Source of the DNA: Paramicrobacterium chengjingii
GTDB taxonomy: Bacteria > Actinomycetota > Actinomycetes > Actinomycetales > Microbacteriaceae
Assembly (NCBI RefSeq): GCF_011751765.2
Contig: NZ_CP061169.1
Coordinates: 62,001 to 126,000, forward strand
Direction of reading: 5' to 3'
DNA length: 64,000 nucleotides
Below are positions 51,727 to 59,951 of this stretch, piece after piece; position 1 is the stretch's first letter, and each line of letters starts with the position of its first letter. The notes below the pieces were generated by a model that was not told the DNA's origin, made no database searches, and was given only the letters and a program-made list of their open reading frames with translations. Both the position numbers and the translations under genes were made by a program.

Positions 51727-53214
51727 GTGAACAGCACTGCAGAGGCCCACCGCACACACTGGATTGCCCGGGAGGAGCAGGCGGAGCGACTTATTCCGCT
51801 GGTGGGCGGTCTGTACCGCAACCACGGAGTGGTGACATCGATTCATGGTCGTCGGCTGATCGGGCTGTCGACGATCGACCTCATCAAGGCGCACAAGTTC
51901 GCGCGGCAGGTCGGTGCACAGACAATGTCGATGGATGCCTCGACGGCTGTGCTTGAAGCGCTCACGGCACTCAAACCGGCACCGGCATCTCTCGACATCG
52001 CCCGCCTGCACGCCGCCCACCGCGACCGCGGCGCAGACATGAGCCTTCTCGACTTTCTGCGGCAGGAGCTTGCCGACATTGTGGCCGATGACGCCGCAGA
52101 GTCCGAGCCACGAGACGTCGTGCTGTATGGGTTCGGCCGCATCGGACGACTCGTTGCCCGTCTGCTCATTGCTCACTCGGGCGGAGGCGCCGGGCTGAGG
52201 CTGCGCGCGATCGTCGTGCGCAAGGGCAGCGATGACGACATCATCAAGCGAGCGAGTCTTCTGCGCCGTGATTCCGTGCACGGGCCGTTCGCCGGAACTC
52301 TGACCGTTGACGACGAGAACAACACGATTCTCGCCAACGGAACCCTCATCCAGGTGATCTACTCACACGACCCGGCGACCATTGACTACACCGAATACGG
52401 GATTGAGAACGCGATCGTCGTTGACAACACCGGGCGCTGGCGCGACAGGGCCGGGCTCGAGCAGCACCTCCGCTCGACGGGGGTTTCGCGTGTGTTGCTC
52501 ACGGCACCGGGCAAGGGCGATCTGAAGAACATCGTGTACGGCATCAATCACGACGACATTTCGGCTGGCGACAGCATCCTCTCTGCTGCCTCATGCACCA
52601 CGAACGCCATCACTCCCGTGCTCGCCGCGATCGACGAGGCCTACGGCATTGTCCGGGGACACGTCGAGACCGTTCATTCTTACACGAACGATCAGAACCT
52701 GATCGACAACTTCCACAAGGGCGAGCGTCGAGGCCGGTCGGCTGCACTCAATATGGTGATCACCGAGACGGGCGCTGCCAAGGCCGTGGCGAAGGCATTG
52801 CCAGGGCTCGCGGGCAAACTGACGGGAAGCTCTATTCGTGTGCCGACGCCCGATGTCTCTCTCGCGATACTGAACCTGACGCTTGAGAACCACGCGGATC
52901 GAGACGAACTCAATGCGTACCTGCGTGCCGTGTCGCTGCACTCGAAGCTGCGGCAGCAGGTCGACTACATCGAATCGCCCGAGATCGTATCGACGGACTT
53001 CGTCGGCTCGCACCGAGCGGGAATCGTCGACGGGCTCGCGACCATCGCGGATGACGAGAACGTGGTTCTGTATGTCTGGTACGACAACGAGTTCGGGTAC
53101 AGCTGCCAGGTTCTGCGGGTGATCGAGGAGATGGCGGGGACGCACCCCGCGGTCGTGCCGCCGCGTGAGAAGGTCACCCTCGAGTCGATGCGTGAGCTCG
53201 GTATCGGCGTCTGA
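51727..53214 (+). CDS. gapB: Glyceraldehyde-3-phosphate dehydrogenase, GapB type with N-terminal extension
   Basis: This 495-residue GAPDH starts at GTG 51727 behind AAGGAG. The Rossmann motif YGFGRIGRLVARLL comes only at about residue 130, so a 120-residue N-terminal extension is present, as in corynebacterial GapB (about 480 residues). The catalytic Cys is in SAASCTTNAITPV, the His in VHSYTNDQNLID, and the C-terminal WYDNEFGYSCQV is standard. GapB enzymes usually work in the gluconeogenic direction, often with NADP; that is inferred from the family. The gene stands alone. Confidence 0.92.
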   Translation: MNSTAEAHRTHWIAREEQAERLIPLVGGLYRNHGVVTSIHGRRLIGLSTIDLIKAHKFARQVGAQTMSMDASTAVLEALTALKPAPASLDIARLHAAHRDRGADMSLLDFLRQELADIVADDAAESEPRDVVLYGFGRIGRLVARLLIAHSGGGAGLRLRAIVVRKGSDDDIIKRASLLRRDSVHGPFAGTLTVDDENNTILANGTLIQVIYSHDPATIDYTEYGIENAIVVDNTGRWRDRAGLEQHLRSTGVSRVLLTAPGKGDLKNIVYGINHDDISAGDSILSAASCTTNAITPVLAAIDEAYGIVRGHVETVHSYTNDQNLIDNFHKGERRGRSAALNMVITETGAAKAVAKALPGLAGKLTGSSIRVPTPDVSLAILNLTLENHADRDELNAYLRAVSLHSKLRQQVDYIESPEIVSTDFVGSHRAGIVDGLATIADDENVVLYVWYDNEFGYSCQVLRVIEEMAGTHPAVVPPREKVTLESMRELGIGV

Positions 53215-53265
53215 CCGTGCCGGTGTCGTGCCGAGCAGCGCGAAACTGAATCTGGTGTACAGGCG

Positions 53266-53421
53266 AGCAGTGACTCGCTTGTTTGTCCCGACGCCGACAT
53301 CTTCGACCTCGCAGAACTCGTCAAGGAGCTCAAGAATCTGACAGGCATCCACGTGGATGTTGTTTCCGAGGGAGGCCTGCGCCTCGGAAACCCGATTTCC
53401 TCGGAAGCGGTGTCGATATGA
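53266..53421 (+). pseudogene. C-terminal remnant of an MntA-type nucleotidyltransferase antitoxin
   Basis: In the frame ending at TGA 53419-53421 the sequence SSDSLVCPDADIFDLAELV, then KELKNLTGIHVDVVSEGGLR to the end resembles the C-terminal half of MntA/MNT-domain nucleotidyltransferases. The catalytic GSxAxG motif that should precede it is missing, and there is no start codon between the gapB stop and this segment. The stop overlaps the hepT start (ATGA), as in intact hepT/mntA operons. It is a truncated gene. Confidence 0.7.
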
Positions 53422-53762
53422 CGGATATGCCTGAGAGGACGCGGAGGGTGCTGCCTGACCTTCTTTCGTTCGCGGGTGCTGCCGAGAGGCTGGTGGCGAG
53501 AGGGCACGACGCATACGCAAACGACGAAGTGCTGAGGCTGGCTTCGGAAGCCCTTCTTCACAAGATCGGGGAGGCCGTGGGGAAACTGCCGGACGACTTC
53601 GTGGATGCGCATCCAGACGTGCCGTGGCGGGCGATGAAGGCAACGCGCAATCTTGTCGCGCACGAGTATGAGCAGATCGATTATGCGATCATCTGGAACG
53701 CACTCGCGGTGAGGCTGCCGGCCAGCGCAGAGATCATCAGAGAGATTCTTAAGGTTCGCTGA
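53418..53762 (+). CDS. hepT: HepT-like toxin (HEPN domain)
   Basis: This 114-residue HEPN protein has the RX4-6HXY motif as RNLVAHEYEQ near residue 78, the RNase active site of HepT toxins. Length and flanking helices (LRLASEALLHKIGEAVGKLP) are normal. HepT is normally silenced by MntA, which attaches AMP to the tyrosine of this motif. Here only a truncated mntA remnant precedes it, so HepT may be unexpressed, inactive, or controlled in another way. Confidence 0.85.
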   Translation: MTDMPERTRRVLPDLLSFAGAAERLVARGHDAYANDEVLRLASEALLHKIGEAVGKLPDDFVDAHPDVPWRAMKATRNLVAHEYEQIDYAIIWNALAVRLPASAEIIREILKVR

Positions 53763-53777
53763 CGACTGAGGGTTGTC

Positions 53778-54026
53778 TCAGCTGAGGTTTTTCACGCGGC
53801 GATGCTCGAAAAGCGTGTGATCGGGGCGTTCATTGCGCTTGAGTGCACCATCGGCATGGAAGCCGTGACGTTCGTAGAAGAAGTCGGCGCGGTCGGCAAT
53901 GGACAGACCATCCAGAATTTCCTGGTCGATCAGACCGAAGTACCCGGTCTGCCAGGAGCGCACGTGCACGCCGGCGATCTGCTCGGCATCCGCCAACTCG
54001 GCTGCGCGGACAGCAAGATCATTCAT
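53778..54026 (-). pseudogene. GNAT acetyltransferase with internal deletion
   Basis: The 82-residue frame joins a normal GNAT N-terminus (MNDLAVRAAELADAEQIAGV followed by HVRSWQTGYFGLIDQEILDGL) directly to a normal C-terminus (FFYERHGFHADGALKRNE). The acetyl-CoA-binding core of about 75-80 residues is missing, with the frame kept. The product cannot be an active acetyltransferase. It lies beside the truncated mntA, in a small zone of gene decay. Confidence 0.78.
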
Positions 54027-54068
54027 AGACGGAACGCTACACGTCTGGTCGCCGCCGATGACGCACGT

Positions 54069-54998
54069 CTACGTCGTGATCACAACCTTGCCATGGACGT
54101 GTCGACCGGCCTGGAGCTCTACTGCTTCACGGAAATTCTCGAGAGGGAAGCTCGCTGCGATCGGCACGGTGATGGTGCCCGCGAGGATCGCATCGGTGAT
54201 CCGCTCAAGGGAGCCTGGCGCGGCATCGGTTCCTCCCGTCGCGCGCACGCCTCCCGGAGGGTTGGCGCCGACAGCGATTGTCGAGATGCGTTGCGCTGGC
54301 ACACCGAGTTCGAGTGCGGCCTCGGCGGTCTCTGCGCCGAACAGGTCGGCGGCCGCGGTCACGCCTTCGGGGGCGAGCGCACGGACTCGGCCAACAAGGC
54401 CTGTGCCGTACTCGACCGGCTCGACTCCGAGTGAGCGCAAGAACTCGAAGGTGCCAGGAGAGGCAGTTCCGATCACCCGCGCGTCGGCGAGCTTCGCCAG
54501 CTGAACGGCGAGGACGCCGACGCCGCCAGCAGCTCCTCCGATAAGAACGGTGTCTCCTGAACGGACGCCGATCGTGTCAAGGGCCGCGGCAGCGGTGAGA
54601 CCAGGAGTCGGCAGCGCCGCGCCTACTGCATCGCTGATGCCGTCCGGCAACGGAAGCAGCCGGTAGAAGGCGGACGGCCCCGTCTGCACAATGGCATAGT
54701 CAGCGACGGCCTGCGCGATCGCACCGCCGTACACGCGGTCGCCCTCTGCGTAGCCTTCGGCTCCTGCCCCGATCTCGTCGACGACGCCGACGAAGTCGCT
54801 GCCGAAACCCGCCGGCAGCGTGATGCCCCATTTGGCCGCACCTTCGGGCATGGAAGCGATGATCCAGTCCATGGGATTCAGTCCTGCAGCGGTGACGCGG
54901 ACGCGAACCTCGCCCGGCCCGGCGTGGGGCTCCGGAACTTCTTTGAGCTCAAGTACTTCGGGGCCACCGAACTTCTCGTAGATGACTGCGCGACTCAT
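54069..54998 (-). CDS. NADP-dependent quinone oxidoreductase-type enzyme (MDR family)
   Basis: This 309-residue zinc-independent MDR enzyme begins MSRAVIYEKFGGPEVLELKE. The Rossmann motif is VLIGGAAGGVGVLAVQLAKL, followed by ASPGTFEFLRSLGVEPVEY. Cysteine zinc ligands are absent. It probably reduces quinones or enals with NADPH. It is divergent from a TetR regulator at 55084, with two copies of a TGATGGGAC sequence between them. Confidence 0.88.
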   Translation of the reverse strand: MSRAVIYEKFGGPEVLELKEVPEPHAGPGEVRVRVTAAGLNPMDWIIASMPEGAAKWGITLPAGFGSDFVGVVDEIGAGAEGYAEGDRVYGGAIAQAVADYAIVQTGPSAFYRLLPLPDGISDAVGAALPTPGLTAAAALDTIGVRSGDTVLIGGAAGGVGVLAVQLAKLADARVIGTASPGTFEFLRSLGVEPVEYGTGLVGRVRALAPEGVTAAADLFGAETAEAALELGVPAQRISTIAVGANPPGGVRATGGTDAAPGSLERITDAILAGTITVPIAASFPLENFREAVELQAGRHVHGKVVITT

Positions 54999-55020
54999 AC
55001 TAACCTCCAGGGTGAGTGGG

Positions 55021-55070
55021 TGATGGGACTAAGTGCCATCACTATACACTCAATGATGGGACCAAGTCCT
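55021..55070. promoter_or_regulatory. Two repeated operator sequences for the TetR regulator
   Basis: TGATGGGACTAAGTGCC (55021-55037) and TGATGGGACCAAGTCCT (55054-55070) are direct copies 33 bp apart, each with an imperfect dyad GGGACyAAGTsC. The second ends at the TATAAG -10 sequence (55070-55075) of the tetR gene. Binding would block both divergent promoters. Confidence 0.7.
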
Positions 55071-55083
55071 ATAAGGTTGGAAC

Positions 55084-55653
55084 ATGCCCCGTTGGAAGCC
55101 AGACGCATACGCGCGACTCGTGGTCGCAGCTGTCGATCTGTTCGCCGAGCACGGCTACGAGAACACGACAGTGATAGAGATCGCTGAACGCGCCGGGCTG
55201 ACAAAGAGCACGTTCTTTCGGTACTTCTCAGACAAGCGTGAAGTTCTCTTCGGCGGGGGAGCCGTGGCCACGGTTCTAGCGGAGGCGATCGATGAGGTTG
55301 CGGCCGACCGCTCGCCGCGCGAGGTCATCGCCAGCGCGCTTGACGCGGTGGGGAGCCAGACGTTCACACCGGAGACGCGGGAGTTCTCTGCGCGTCGCCG
55401 CGCCGTCATTGCCGCCAGCCCAGAGTTGCAAGAGCGTGAGGCACTCAAGGGTCTAGCGCTCACCTCGGCGATGTGCGACGGTCTCGTGCGGCGAGGATTG
55501 CCCGAACTGACGGCGCGGATCGCTGCGGAGTTCGGCGCGCTCGCCATGGACATTGCCTATGAGCGATGGTCGGTTCCGACGTGTGACGAAGACTTCGGGC
55601 TCGTAGCGCGGCAAGCGCTGGACGACGTCTACGAGGCGAGCACAGGAAGCTGA
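55084..55653 (+). CDS. TetR family transcriptional regulator
   Basis: This 189-residue regulator has the helix-turn-helix VVAAVDLFAEHGYENTTVIEI then AGLTKSTFFRYFSDKREVLF in the first 60 residues. The TATAAG at 55070-55075 is 8 nt before the ATG, so the mRNA may be leaderless or nearly so. It very probably represses the divergent oxidoreductase and itself. The ligand is unknown. Confidence 0.9.
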   Translation: MPRWKPDAYARLVVAAVDLFAEHGYENTTVIEIAERAGLTKSTFFRYFSDKREVLFGGGAVATVLAEAIDEVAADRSPREVIASALDAVGSQTFTPETREFSARRRAVIAASPELQEREALKGLALTSAMCDGLVRRGLPELTARIAAEFGALAMDIAYERWSVPTCDEDFGLVARQALDDVYEASTGS

Positions 55654-55682
55654 CGCCAAGCGTCTCCGCCGGCACCGCGTCG

Positions 55683-56462
55683 TCACCAGGGAACGTCACC
55701 CTCGTCGCTGGTGAATGTGCCGGTCGAGCCATTCGTGCCGCGCATGGCAACCTCCACAATGTGGGCAGCCCCCTGCTCGACGGACTTGGTGCCCTGGAAG
55801 TCGTTCAACGCCGTGGCCGTCATGCCGGGGTCGACGATATTCACCGGAATGCCGTCCGGCTCGAGAGCCGTCGCGAACGCAAGGGTCACGGCGTGGAGGG
55901 CTGATTTCGACGCGGAGTAAAGGCCGAACATGCGGCGATGCGGATTCGTCGTGTCGGCGTTGGCATTCAACGAACCGCCCCCGCTGCCGACGGTGACGAT
56001 GCGTGAGCCATCAGTGGACCGAAGCAGCGGCAGCAGCGCCTGGGTCAGCGCGATGACGCCGAACACATTGATCTCGTACATCTGCCTGACGATGTCGAGC
56101 GGAGCGACGGTGAGAAGTCCGGAACTGGCGCGCACCTCAAGAGGGGTGTTCTGATCGCCGAGGAAGGAGACGCCGGCATTGTTGACCAGAATGTCTAGCC
56201 TCCCGAACTCGGACTGAATTCTCGAAGCAGCTGCCGCCACGGATTCGGCGTCCGAGACGTCCAGTTGAATGGCGACAGCATCCTTGCCGATCTCGGCGGC
56301 GGCCTCGCGGCCTCGCTCACGATTGCGTGAGCCGACAAGCACGGTGATTCCGCGAACGGCAAGATCGCTGGCGACCTGGAATCCGATTCCTCGGTTTGCG
56401 CCGCTGACGAGTGCGACGGGACGTGTGGCCGTGTGGTTCTGCGTGGTGTCTTTCTGAGTCAT
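55683..56462 (-). CDS. Short-chain dehydrogenase/reductase (SDR)
   Basis: This 259-residue SDR has the cofactor motif SGANRGIGFQ, NNAG in ILVNNAGVSF, and the catalytic YSASK with a serine before it (GSGGGS). The Arg after the glycine motif (GSRNRERG) suggests NADPH. It is of the carbonyl-reductase type. It is divergent from an AraC regulator at 56537 that likely controls it through the dyad at 56501. The substrate is unknown. Confidence 0.9.
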   Translation of the reverse strand: MTQKDTTQNHTATRPVALVSGANRGIGFQVASDLAVRGITVLVGSRNRERGREAAAEIGKDAVAIQLDVSDAESVAAAASRIQSEFGRLDILVNNAGVSFLGDQNTPLEVRASSGLLTVAPLDIVRQMYEINVFGVIALTQALLPLLRSTDGSRIVTVGSGGGSLNANADTTNPHRRMFGLYSASKSALHAVTLAFATALEPDGIPVNIVDPGMTATALNDFQGTKSVEQGAAHIVEVAMRGTNGSTGTFTSDEGDVPW

Positions 56463-56500
56463 GTCACTCAGTATTGTGCAGCGGATTTGTATGAGGAATA

Positions 56501-56513
56501 ACGAATCGTTCGT
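56501..56513. promoter_or_regulatory. Dyad between SDR and AraC genes
   Basis: ACGAA-TCG-TTCGT is a perfect 5-bp inverted repeat with a 3-nt spacer, upstream of the TATAGT -10 sequence (56525-56530) of the araC-type gene. It is a plausible regulator site, although AraC proteins more often bind direct repeats. Confidence 0.45.
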
Positions 56514-56536
56514 AATCTATGCTCTATAGTTCAAAC

Positions 56537-57475
56537 ATGAGTACCGATCGCCTGACCGAGATTCTGAACCTCATCGACGTTCGCGGCGTCGTGTCAGGCG
56601 GTGCAGCACTGACAGGGCGGTGGAGGGCACACGGGCACGTCGCCGAAGAGTTGAAGTTCTGCGCTGTCGCGCGCGGCGAAGCCCAGCTGATGACGGACGG
56701 CATCGACGAGCCGATCGAGCTCGTGGAGGGAGAGATCGTCGTGCTCAATGCGCGATCGTGGCTCGAACTGCGTGGCGGTTCCGGCGATGGTCCGATCGAC
56801 GACGTGGAGCAGCCATCGAACGGAACGATTGTGAGGCGTGACGGGGTCGATCTCGAACGCGCCGACGTGTTCATCGGCGGGCGCATCGACCTGAATGTCG
56901 AGGGGAGAGAGGTGCTCGCGGGCGCCCTGCCGCCGGTCGCCCACGTGCGTGCCGCTTCGTCGTCGGCTGCACGAATTCGGGGGCATGTGAACCAGATCTT
57001 CGCAGAGATCGTCGGGGATGATGCCGGGGCCGAGTTTGCCGTGCGGCAATACAGCCAGCTGCTCATTCTCGATGTGCTTCGCGCCTTCTCGGGCGGCATG
57101 GACATGCCCCCGGGCTGGCTGAAGCTGCTCGGTGACGAGCGTCTGCGACCAGCGCTCGACCTCATGCATGAGCATCCTGAAGTGTCGTGGAGCCTTGGCG
57201 ATCTTGCTCGCGCTGCCGCACTGTCGCGCACAGGGTTCGCCGTGCGATTTCGCGAGGTGGCGGGAATGCCGCCGCTCGCATATCTGGTGAGATGGCGGAT
57301 GCTGTTGGCACAGCGTGAACTGCGGGCTCCTGAATCCCGACTGCGTCCCATCGCATTCAAACTCGGCTATTCGTCAGAGAGCGCGTTCAGCACAGCGTTC
57401 AAACGCCATCTGGGGGAGTCGCCGCAGAACTATCGCACGAGAGTGCTTCAGCACGCTTCGCCCGCGGGCGTATAG
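56537..57475 (+). CDS. AraC family regulator with N-terminal cupin domain
   Basis: This 312-residue regulator has an AraC-type N-terminal cupin (cupin_6: GRWRAHGHVAEELKFCAVARGEAQL) and a C-terminal AraC double helix-turn-helix (WSLGDLARAAALSRTGFAVRF and LRPIAFKLGYSSESAFSTAFKRHLG). I chose ATG 56537; TATAGT ends 6 nt before it, so the mRNA is probably leaderless. Regulators of this type often control an adjacent SDR or oxidoreductase gene, here the divergent 55683-56462. Its stop codon lies in a 20-bp tandem repeat. Confidence 0.88.
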   Translation: MSTDRLTEILNLIDVRGVVSGGAALTGRWRAHGHVAEELKFCAVARGEAQLMTDGIDEPIELVEGEIVVLNARSWLELRGGSGDGPIDDVEQPSNGTIVRRDGVDLERADVFIGGRIDLNVEGREVLAGALPPVAHVRAASSSAARIRGHVNQIFAEIVGDDAGAEFAVRQYSQLLILDVLRAFSGGMDMPPGWLKLLGDERLRPALDLMHEHPEVSWSLGDLARAAALSRTGFAVRFREVAGMPPLAYLVRWRMLLAQRELRAPESRLRPIAFKLGYSSESAFSTAFKRHLGESPQNYRTRVLQHASPAGV

Positions 57476-57509
57476 CGCGCGCTCTACCAGTATAGCGCGC
57501 GCTCTACCA
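57470..57509. repeat. 20-bp tandem duplication at the araC/GNAT junction
   Basis: The unit GTATAGCGCGCGCTCTACCA occurs twice in direct tandem (57470-57489 and 57490-57509) with no mismatch. The first copy contains the araC stop codon. The second ends in the A of the next start codon. Each copy carries a TATAGC sequence that could serve as a -10 element. Confidence 0.95.
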
Positions 57510-58258
57510 TGGGCGTCATGGCATTGACGATCTCTGTGCTCGCTGAGCGCCTTGACCTGCTGCATGAGTTTCTCGAGATGGAGAGTCCCTGGCCGACATT
57601 CATGCGGCAGGATCCGATCGGCGCGCTGTACTACAACGCGCCCACGCTGACTCGCTTCGCCGAGCACATCCTTGTCTGCCAGGACGACGAGGGGCGGATC
57701 GTGGCGAAGGCCTATTCCATTCCGTTCCGATGTGAGAGCGATGAGCTTCCCGACGACGGGTGGGACGGTGCGATTCGACGCGGAGTGCGAACGAGTCTTG
57801 ATGGCGGGGTACCCAACACCGTGGCGGCACTCGAGATCGTCATCGCGCCGTTCATGCAGGGACACGGGCTCTCTGGCCAGATCGTCGAGGCTCTGCGCGA
57901 CAACGCGAAACGGCACGGGTATCGTGAGCTCGTCGTTCCGGTGCGACCGAATGGTAAGAAGGATGCTCGTGAGCCGATGTCGTCCTATGCATTCCGCACG
58001 CGAGACGATGGGCTGCCCGTCGACCCGTGGCTCCGCGTCCATGTGCGGGCGGGTGGGCGCATTGACAGGCTGGCTCCACGGGCAATGGTGATTCCGGGCA
58101 CGCTCGCCGAATGGCGCGACTGGACGAACCTGCCCTTTGACCAGTCGGGGCCCGTTGAGGTTCCGCAGGCGCTCACCTTGGTGCACTGTGACGTCGACAA
58201 TGGTACGGCCGTCTACATAGAGCCGAATGTGTGGGTTCGTCACCGCACAGGTGCGTAG
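57509..58258 (+). CDS. GNAT-like acetyltransferase
   Basis: This 249-residue protein has a GNAT core: ALEIVIAPFMQGHGLSGQIVEALRDNAKRHGYRELVVPVRPN includes the acetyl-CoA loop (QGHGLSGQ). The flanking parts are long for a simple GNAT. ATG 57509 comes directly after the tandem repeat; ATG 57518 (MALTISVLAER) is an equally good start. The substrate is unknown. It follows araC on the same strand by 33 bp. Confidence 0.72.
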   Translation: MGVMALTISVLAERLDLLHEFLEMESPWPTFMRQDPIGALYYNAPTLTRFAEHILVCQDDEGRIVAKAYSIPFRCESDELPDDGWDGAIRRGVRTSLDGGVPNTVAALEIVIAPFMQGHGLSGQIVEALRDNAKRHGYRELVVPVRPNGKKDAREPMSSYAFRTRDDGLPVDPWLRVHVRAGGRIDRLAPRAMVIPGTLAEWRDWTNLPFDQSGPVEVPQALTLVHCDVDNGTAVYIEPNVWVRHRTGA

Positions 58259-58317
58259 GTCACGCCGTCGTGGCGAGGCCTTGCCTGTAGTGTGAACAGC
58301 GACGAAGAGGCGGCGCA

Positions 58318-59025
58318 GTGATCATTCGGTTCGAGGAGCTTGACTGGCAGCCCACCGCGATGGGGGATCTCACCCTGCGGCGACGCACCGAGCCGTCGTC
58401 GGGTCAGGAGATCTTCGAGGTAAAACTTGGCGAGGAGTTCCTCATGTCGAGCCTCTTCACCGTTGCCGAGGAAGAGCTCGCGAGTCTTGGCCTCGCCGCC
58501 GTCGAGGGCGTCGAGCTGACTGTGTTGGTCGGCGGTCTCGGGCTCGGATACACAGCCGTCACGGCATTGCGAGACGAGCGGGTGCGCGGCCTCACAGTGG
58601 TCGACCGCCTGGCAACGGTGATCGACTGGCACGAGCGGAAGCTGCTGCCGGTGTCGGCGGAACTCGTCGACGACGCGCGCACGAATCTCGTCGAAGACGA
58701 CTTCTTCGCACTGATGCGTTCGAAGCCCGTGGGAGACCACAGTGGCTACTCCGCCATTCTGCTTGACGTCGATCATTCGCCACGTCATCAGCTGGACCCG
58801 ACCCACAGCGATCTCTACGCGGCTGACGGGCTGCGAGCGCTCGACAGGCATCTTGCGCCGCGAGGAGTCTTCGCGCTGTGGTCAGATGATCCGCCGGACG
58901 GCGACTTCATGGGAGAGCTGGATGCCGTTTTCGACGACGCAGCTGCACACATCGTCGACTTCGACAATCCGGTCACCGGAGGGGTGTCTTCGAACACCGT
59001 CTACGTCGCGCGCAGCCGCAGCTGA
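58318..59025 (+). CDS. Spermidine synthase-like methyltransferase-fold protein
   Basis: This 235-residue protein, starting at GTG 58318, belongs to the spermidine synthase-like group. The nucleotide motif LTVLVGGLGLGYTAVTAL, an acidic residue at the end of the next strand (LTVVDRL), and AILLDVDHSPRHQLDP are visible. Polyamine-synthase catalytic residues are not clearly conserved, so it may use an S-adenosyl ligand for another reaction. No polyamine genes lie nearby. Confidence 0.75.
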   Translation: MIIRFEELDWQPTAMGDLTLRRRTEPSSGQEIFEVKLGEEFLMSSLFTVAEEELASLGLAAVEGVELTVLVGGLGLGYTAVTALRDERVRGLTVVDRLATVIDWHERKLLPVSAELVDDARTNLVEDDFFALMRSKPVGDHSGYSAILLDVDHSPRHQLDPTHSDLYAADGLRALDRHLAPRGVFALWSDDPPDGDFMGELDAVFDDAAAHIVDFDNPVTGGVSSNTVYVARSRS

Positions 59026-59041
59026 TCCGCGTAACCCGGCG

Positions 59042-59875
59042 CTACAGCTCGTGCAGGCGCGCGAGGCGCTCGACGGCATCCGTCTCTGGCATCGGTGTGT
59101 AGACGACCACGTGGATTTCGGGGTGGTCAGAAAGCGCCAGCTGGTGGTGCTCCAGGTGCAGCAGGCCGACATCAGGATGCTGAAACTGCCGCTCTCGTGA
59201 GGCGAAACGCTGCACGTCGCGGCTGTCCCAGCCCTCGCGAAACTCCGCGCTCGCCTCTCGCAGCCGTTCGACGAGCATGCCGTGCGCGGGGTCGCCGAGC
59301 CGCGGCCCGGTCTCGGCTCGGAACTCGCTGAGAAAACGGCGGCTTGTGCGCTCCCAATCGGGAAGGAGTGCGCGCACGTACGGGTCGGTGAACACGAGCC
59401 AGAGGAGGTTGCGATCGGCGTCGTCGACTGTGGCGATGCCGGGGAAGAGCAGCCGATACGCGGTGTTCCATGCCAGCACACCCCAGTCGGGCGCGAGCGC
59501 GAACGCCGGGTCGGCCCACGAGTCGAGCAGTCGCTGCAGGTGCGCCGGTGCGGTCGGCACGGGGGAGGGGTGCGTGGGCAGCGGGCTCGAATAGCCCAGC
59601 AGCGCAAGAACATAGGAATGCGCCGAAGAGTCAAGGCGCAGCGTGCGAGCGACAGCATCCACCACCTGCCTCGACGGATTGATGTCGCGCCCCTGCTCCA
59701 GCCAGGTGTACCAGGTGCCGCTCACACCCGAGAGGTACGAGACCTCTTCGCGACGCAGCCCGGCATCGCCGCCGCGGGTACGCGGGGGCAGGCCCACCTC
59801 GCTGCGCGACAGCTGGTTGCGCCGGGCACGCAGAAACGCACCGAGTTCGCGACGTCTCTCAGCATCGTTGGTCAT
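59042..59875 (-). CDS. XRE-type regulator with MmyB-like ligand domain
   Basis: This 277-residue regulator has an N-terminal helix-turn-helix (ELGAFLRARRNQLSRSEVGL then LRREEVSYLSGVSGTWYTWLEQGRDI) typical of the MmyB/XRE group. The C-terminal MLTR-like domain may bind a ligand (DWGVLAWNTAYRLLFP). TAGTAT lies 6 nt before the ATG on the minus strand, so it may be leaderless. It is divergent from ilvD, with ACTAGT repeats between them. Such regulators often control a neighbouring SDR or oxidoreductase, which is not evident here. Confidence 0.87.
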   Translation of the reverse strand: MTNDAERRRELGAFLRARRNQLSRSEVGLPPRTRGGDAGLRREEVSYLSGVSGTWYTWLEQGRDINPSRQVVDAVARTLRLDSSAHSYVLALLGYSSPLPTHPSPVPTAPAHLQRLLDSWADPAFALAPDWGVLAWNTAYRLLFPGIATVDDADRNLLWLVFTDPYVRALLPDWERTSRRFLSEFRAETGPRLGDPAHGMLVERLREASAEFREGWDSRDVQRFASRERQFQHPDVGLLHLEHHQLALSDHPEIHVVVYTPMPETDAVERLARLHEL

Positions 59876-59882
59876 TGCTCAA

Positions 59883-59904
59883 TACTAGTAGTGACAGTAC
59901 TAGT
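59883..59904. promoter_or_regulatory. Repeated ACTAGT sites upstream of the MmyB-type gene
   Basis: TACTAGT occurs twice (59883-59889, 59898-59904), 15 bp apart, and each contains the palindrome ACTAGT. The first overlaps the TAGTAT -10 sequence of the regulator gene. Autoregulation is a reasonable inference. Confidence 0.5.
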
Positions 59905-59951
59905 GCCAGTGACAACTTCCGCGCACAGCATCCGTCGGCCATTCTGATGTC

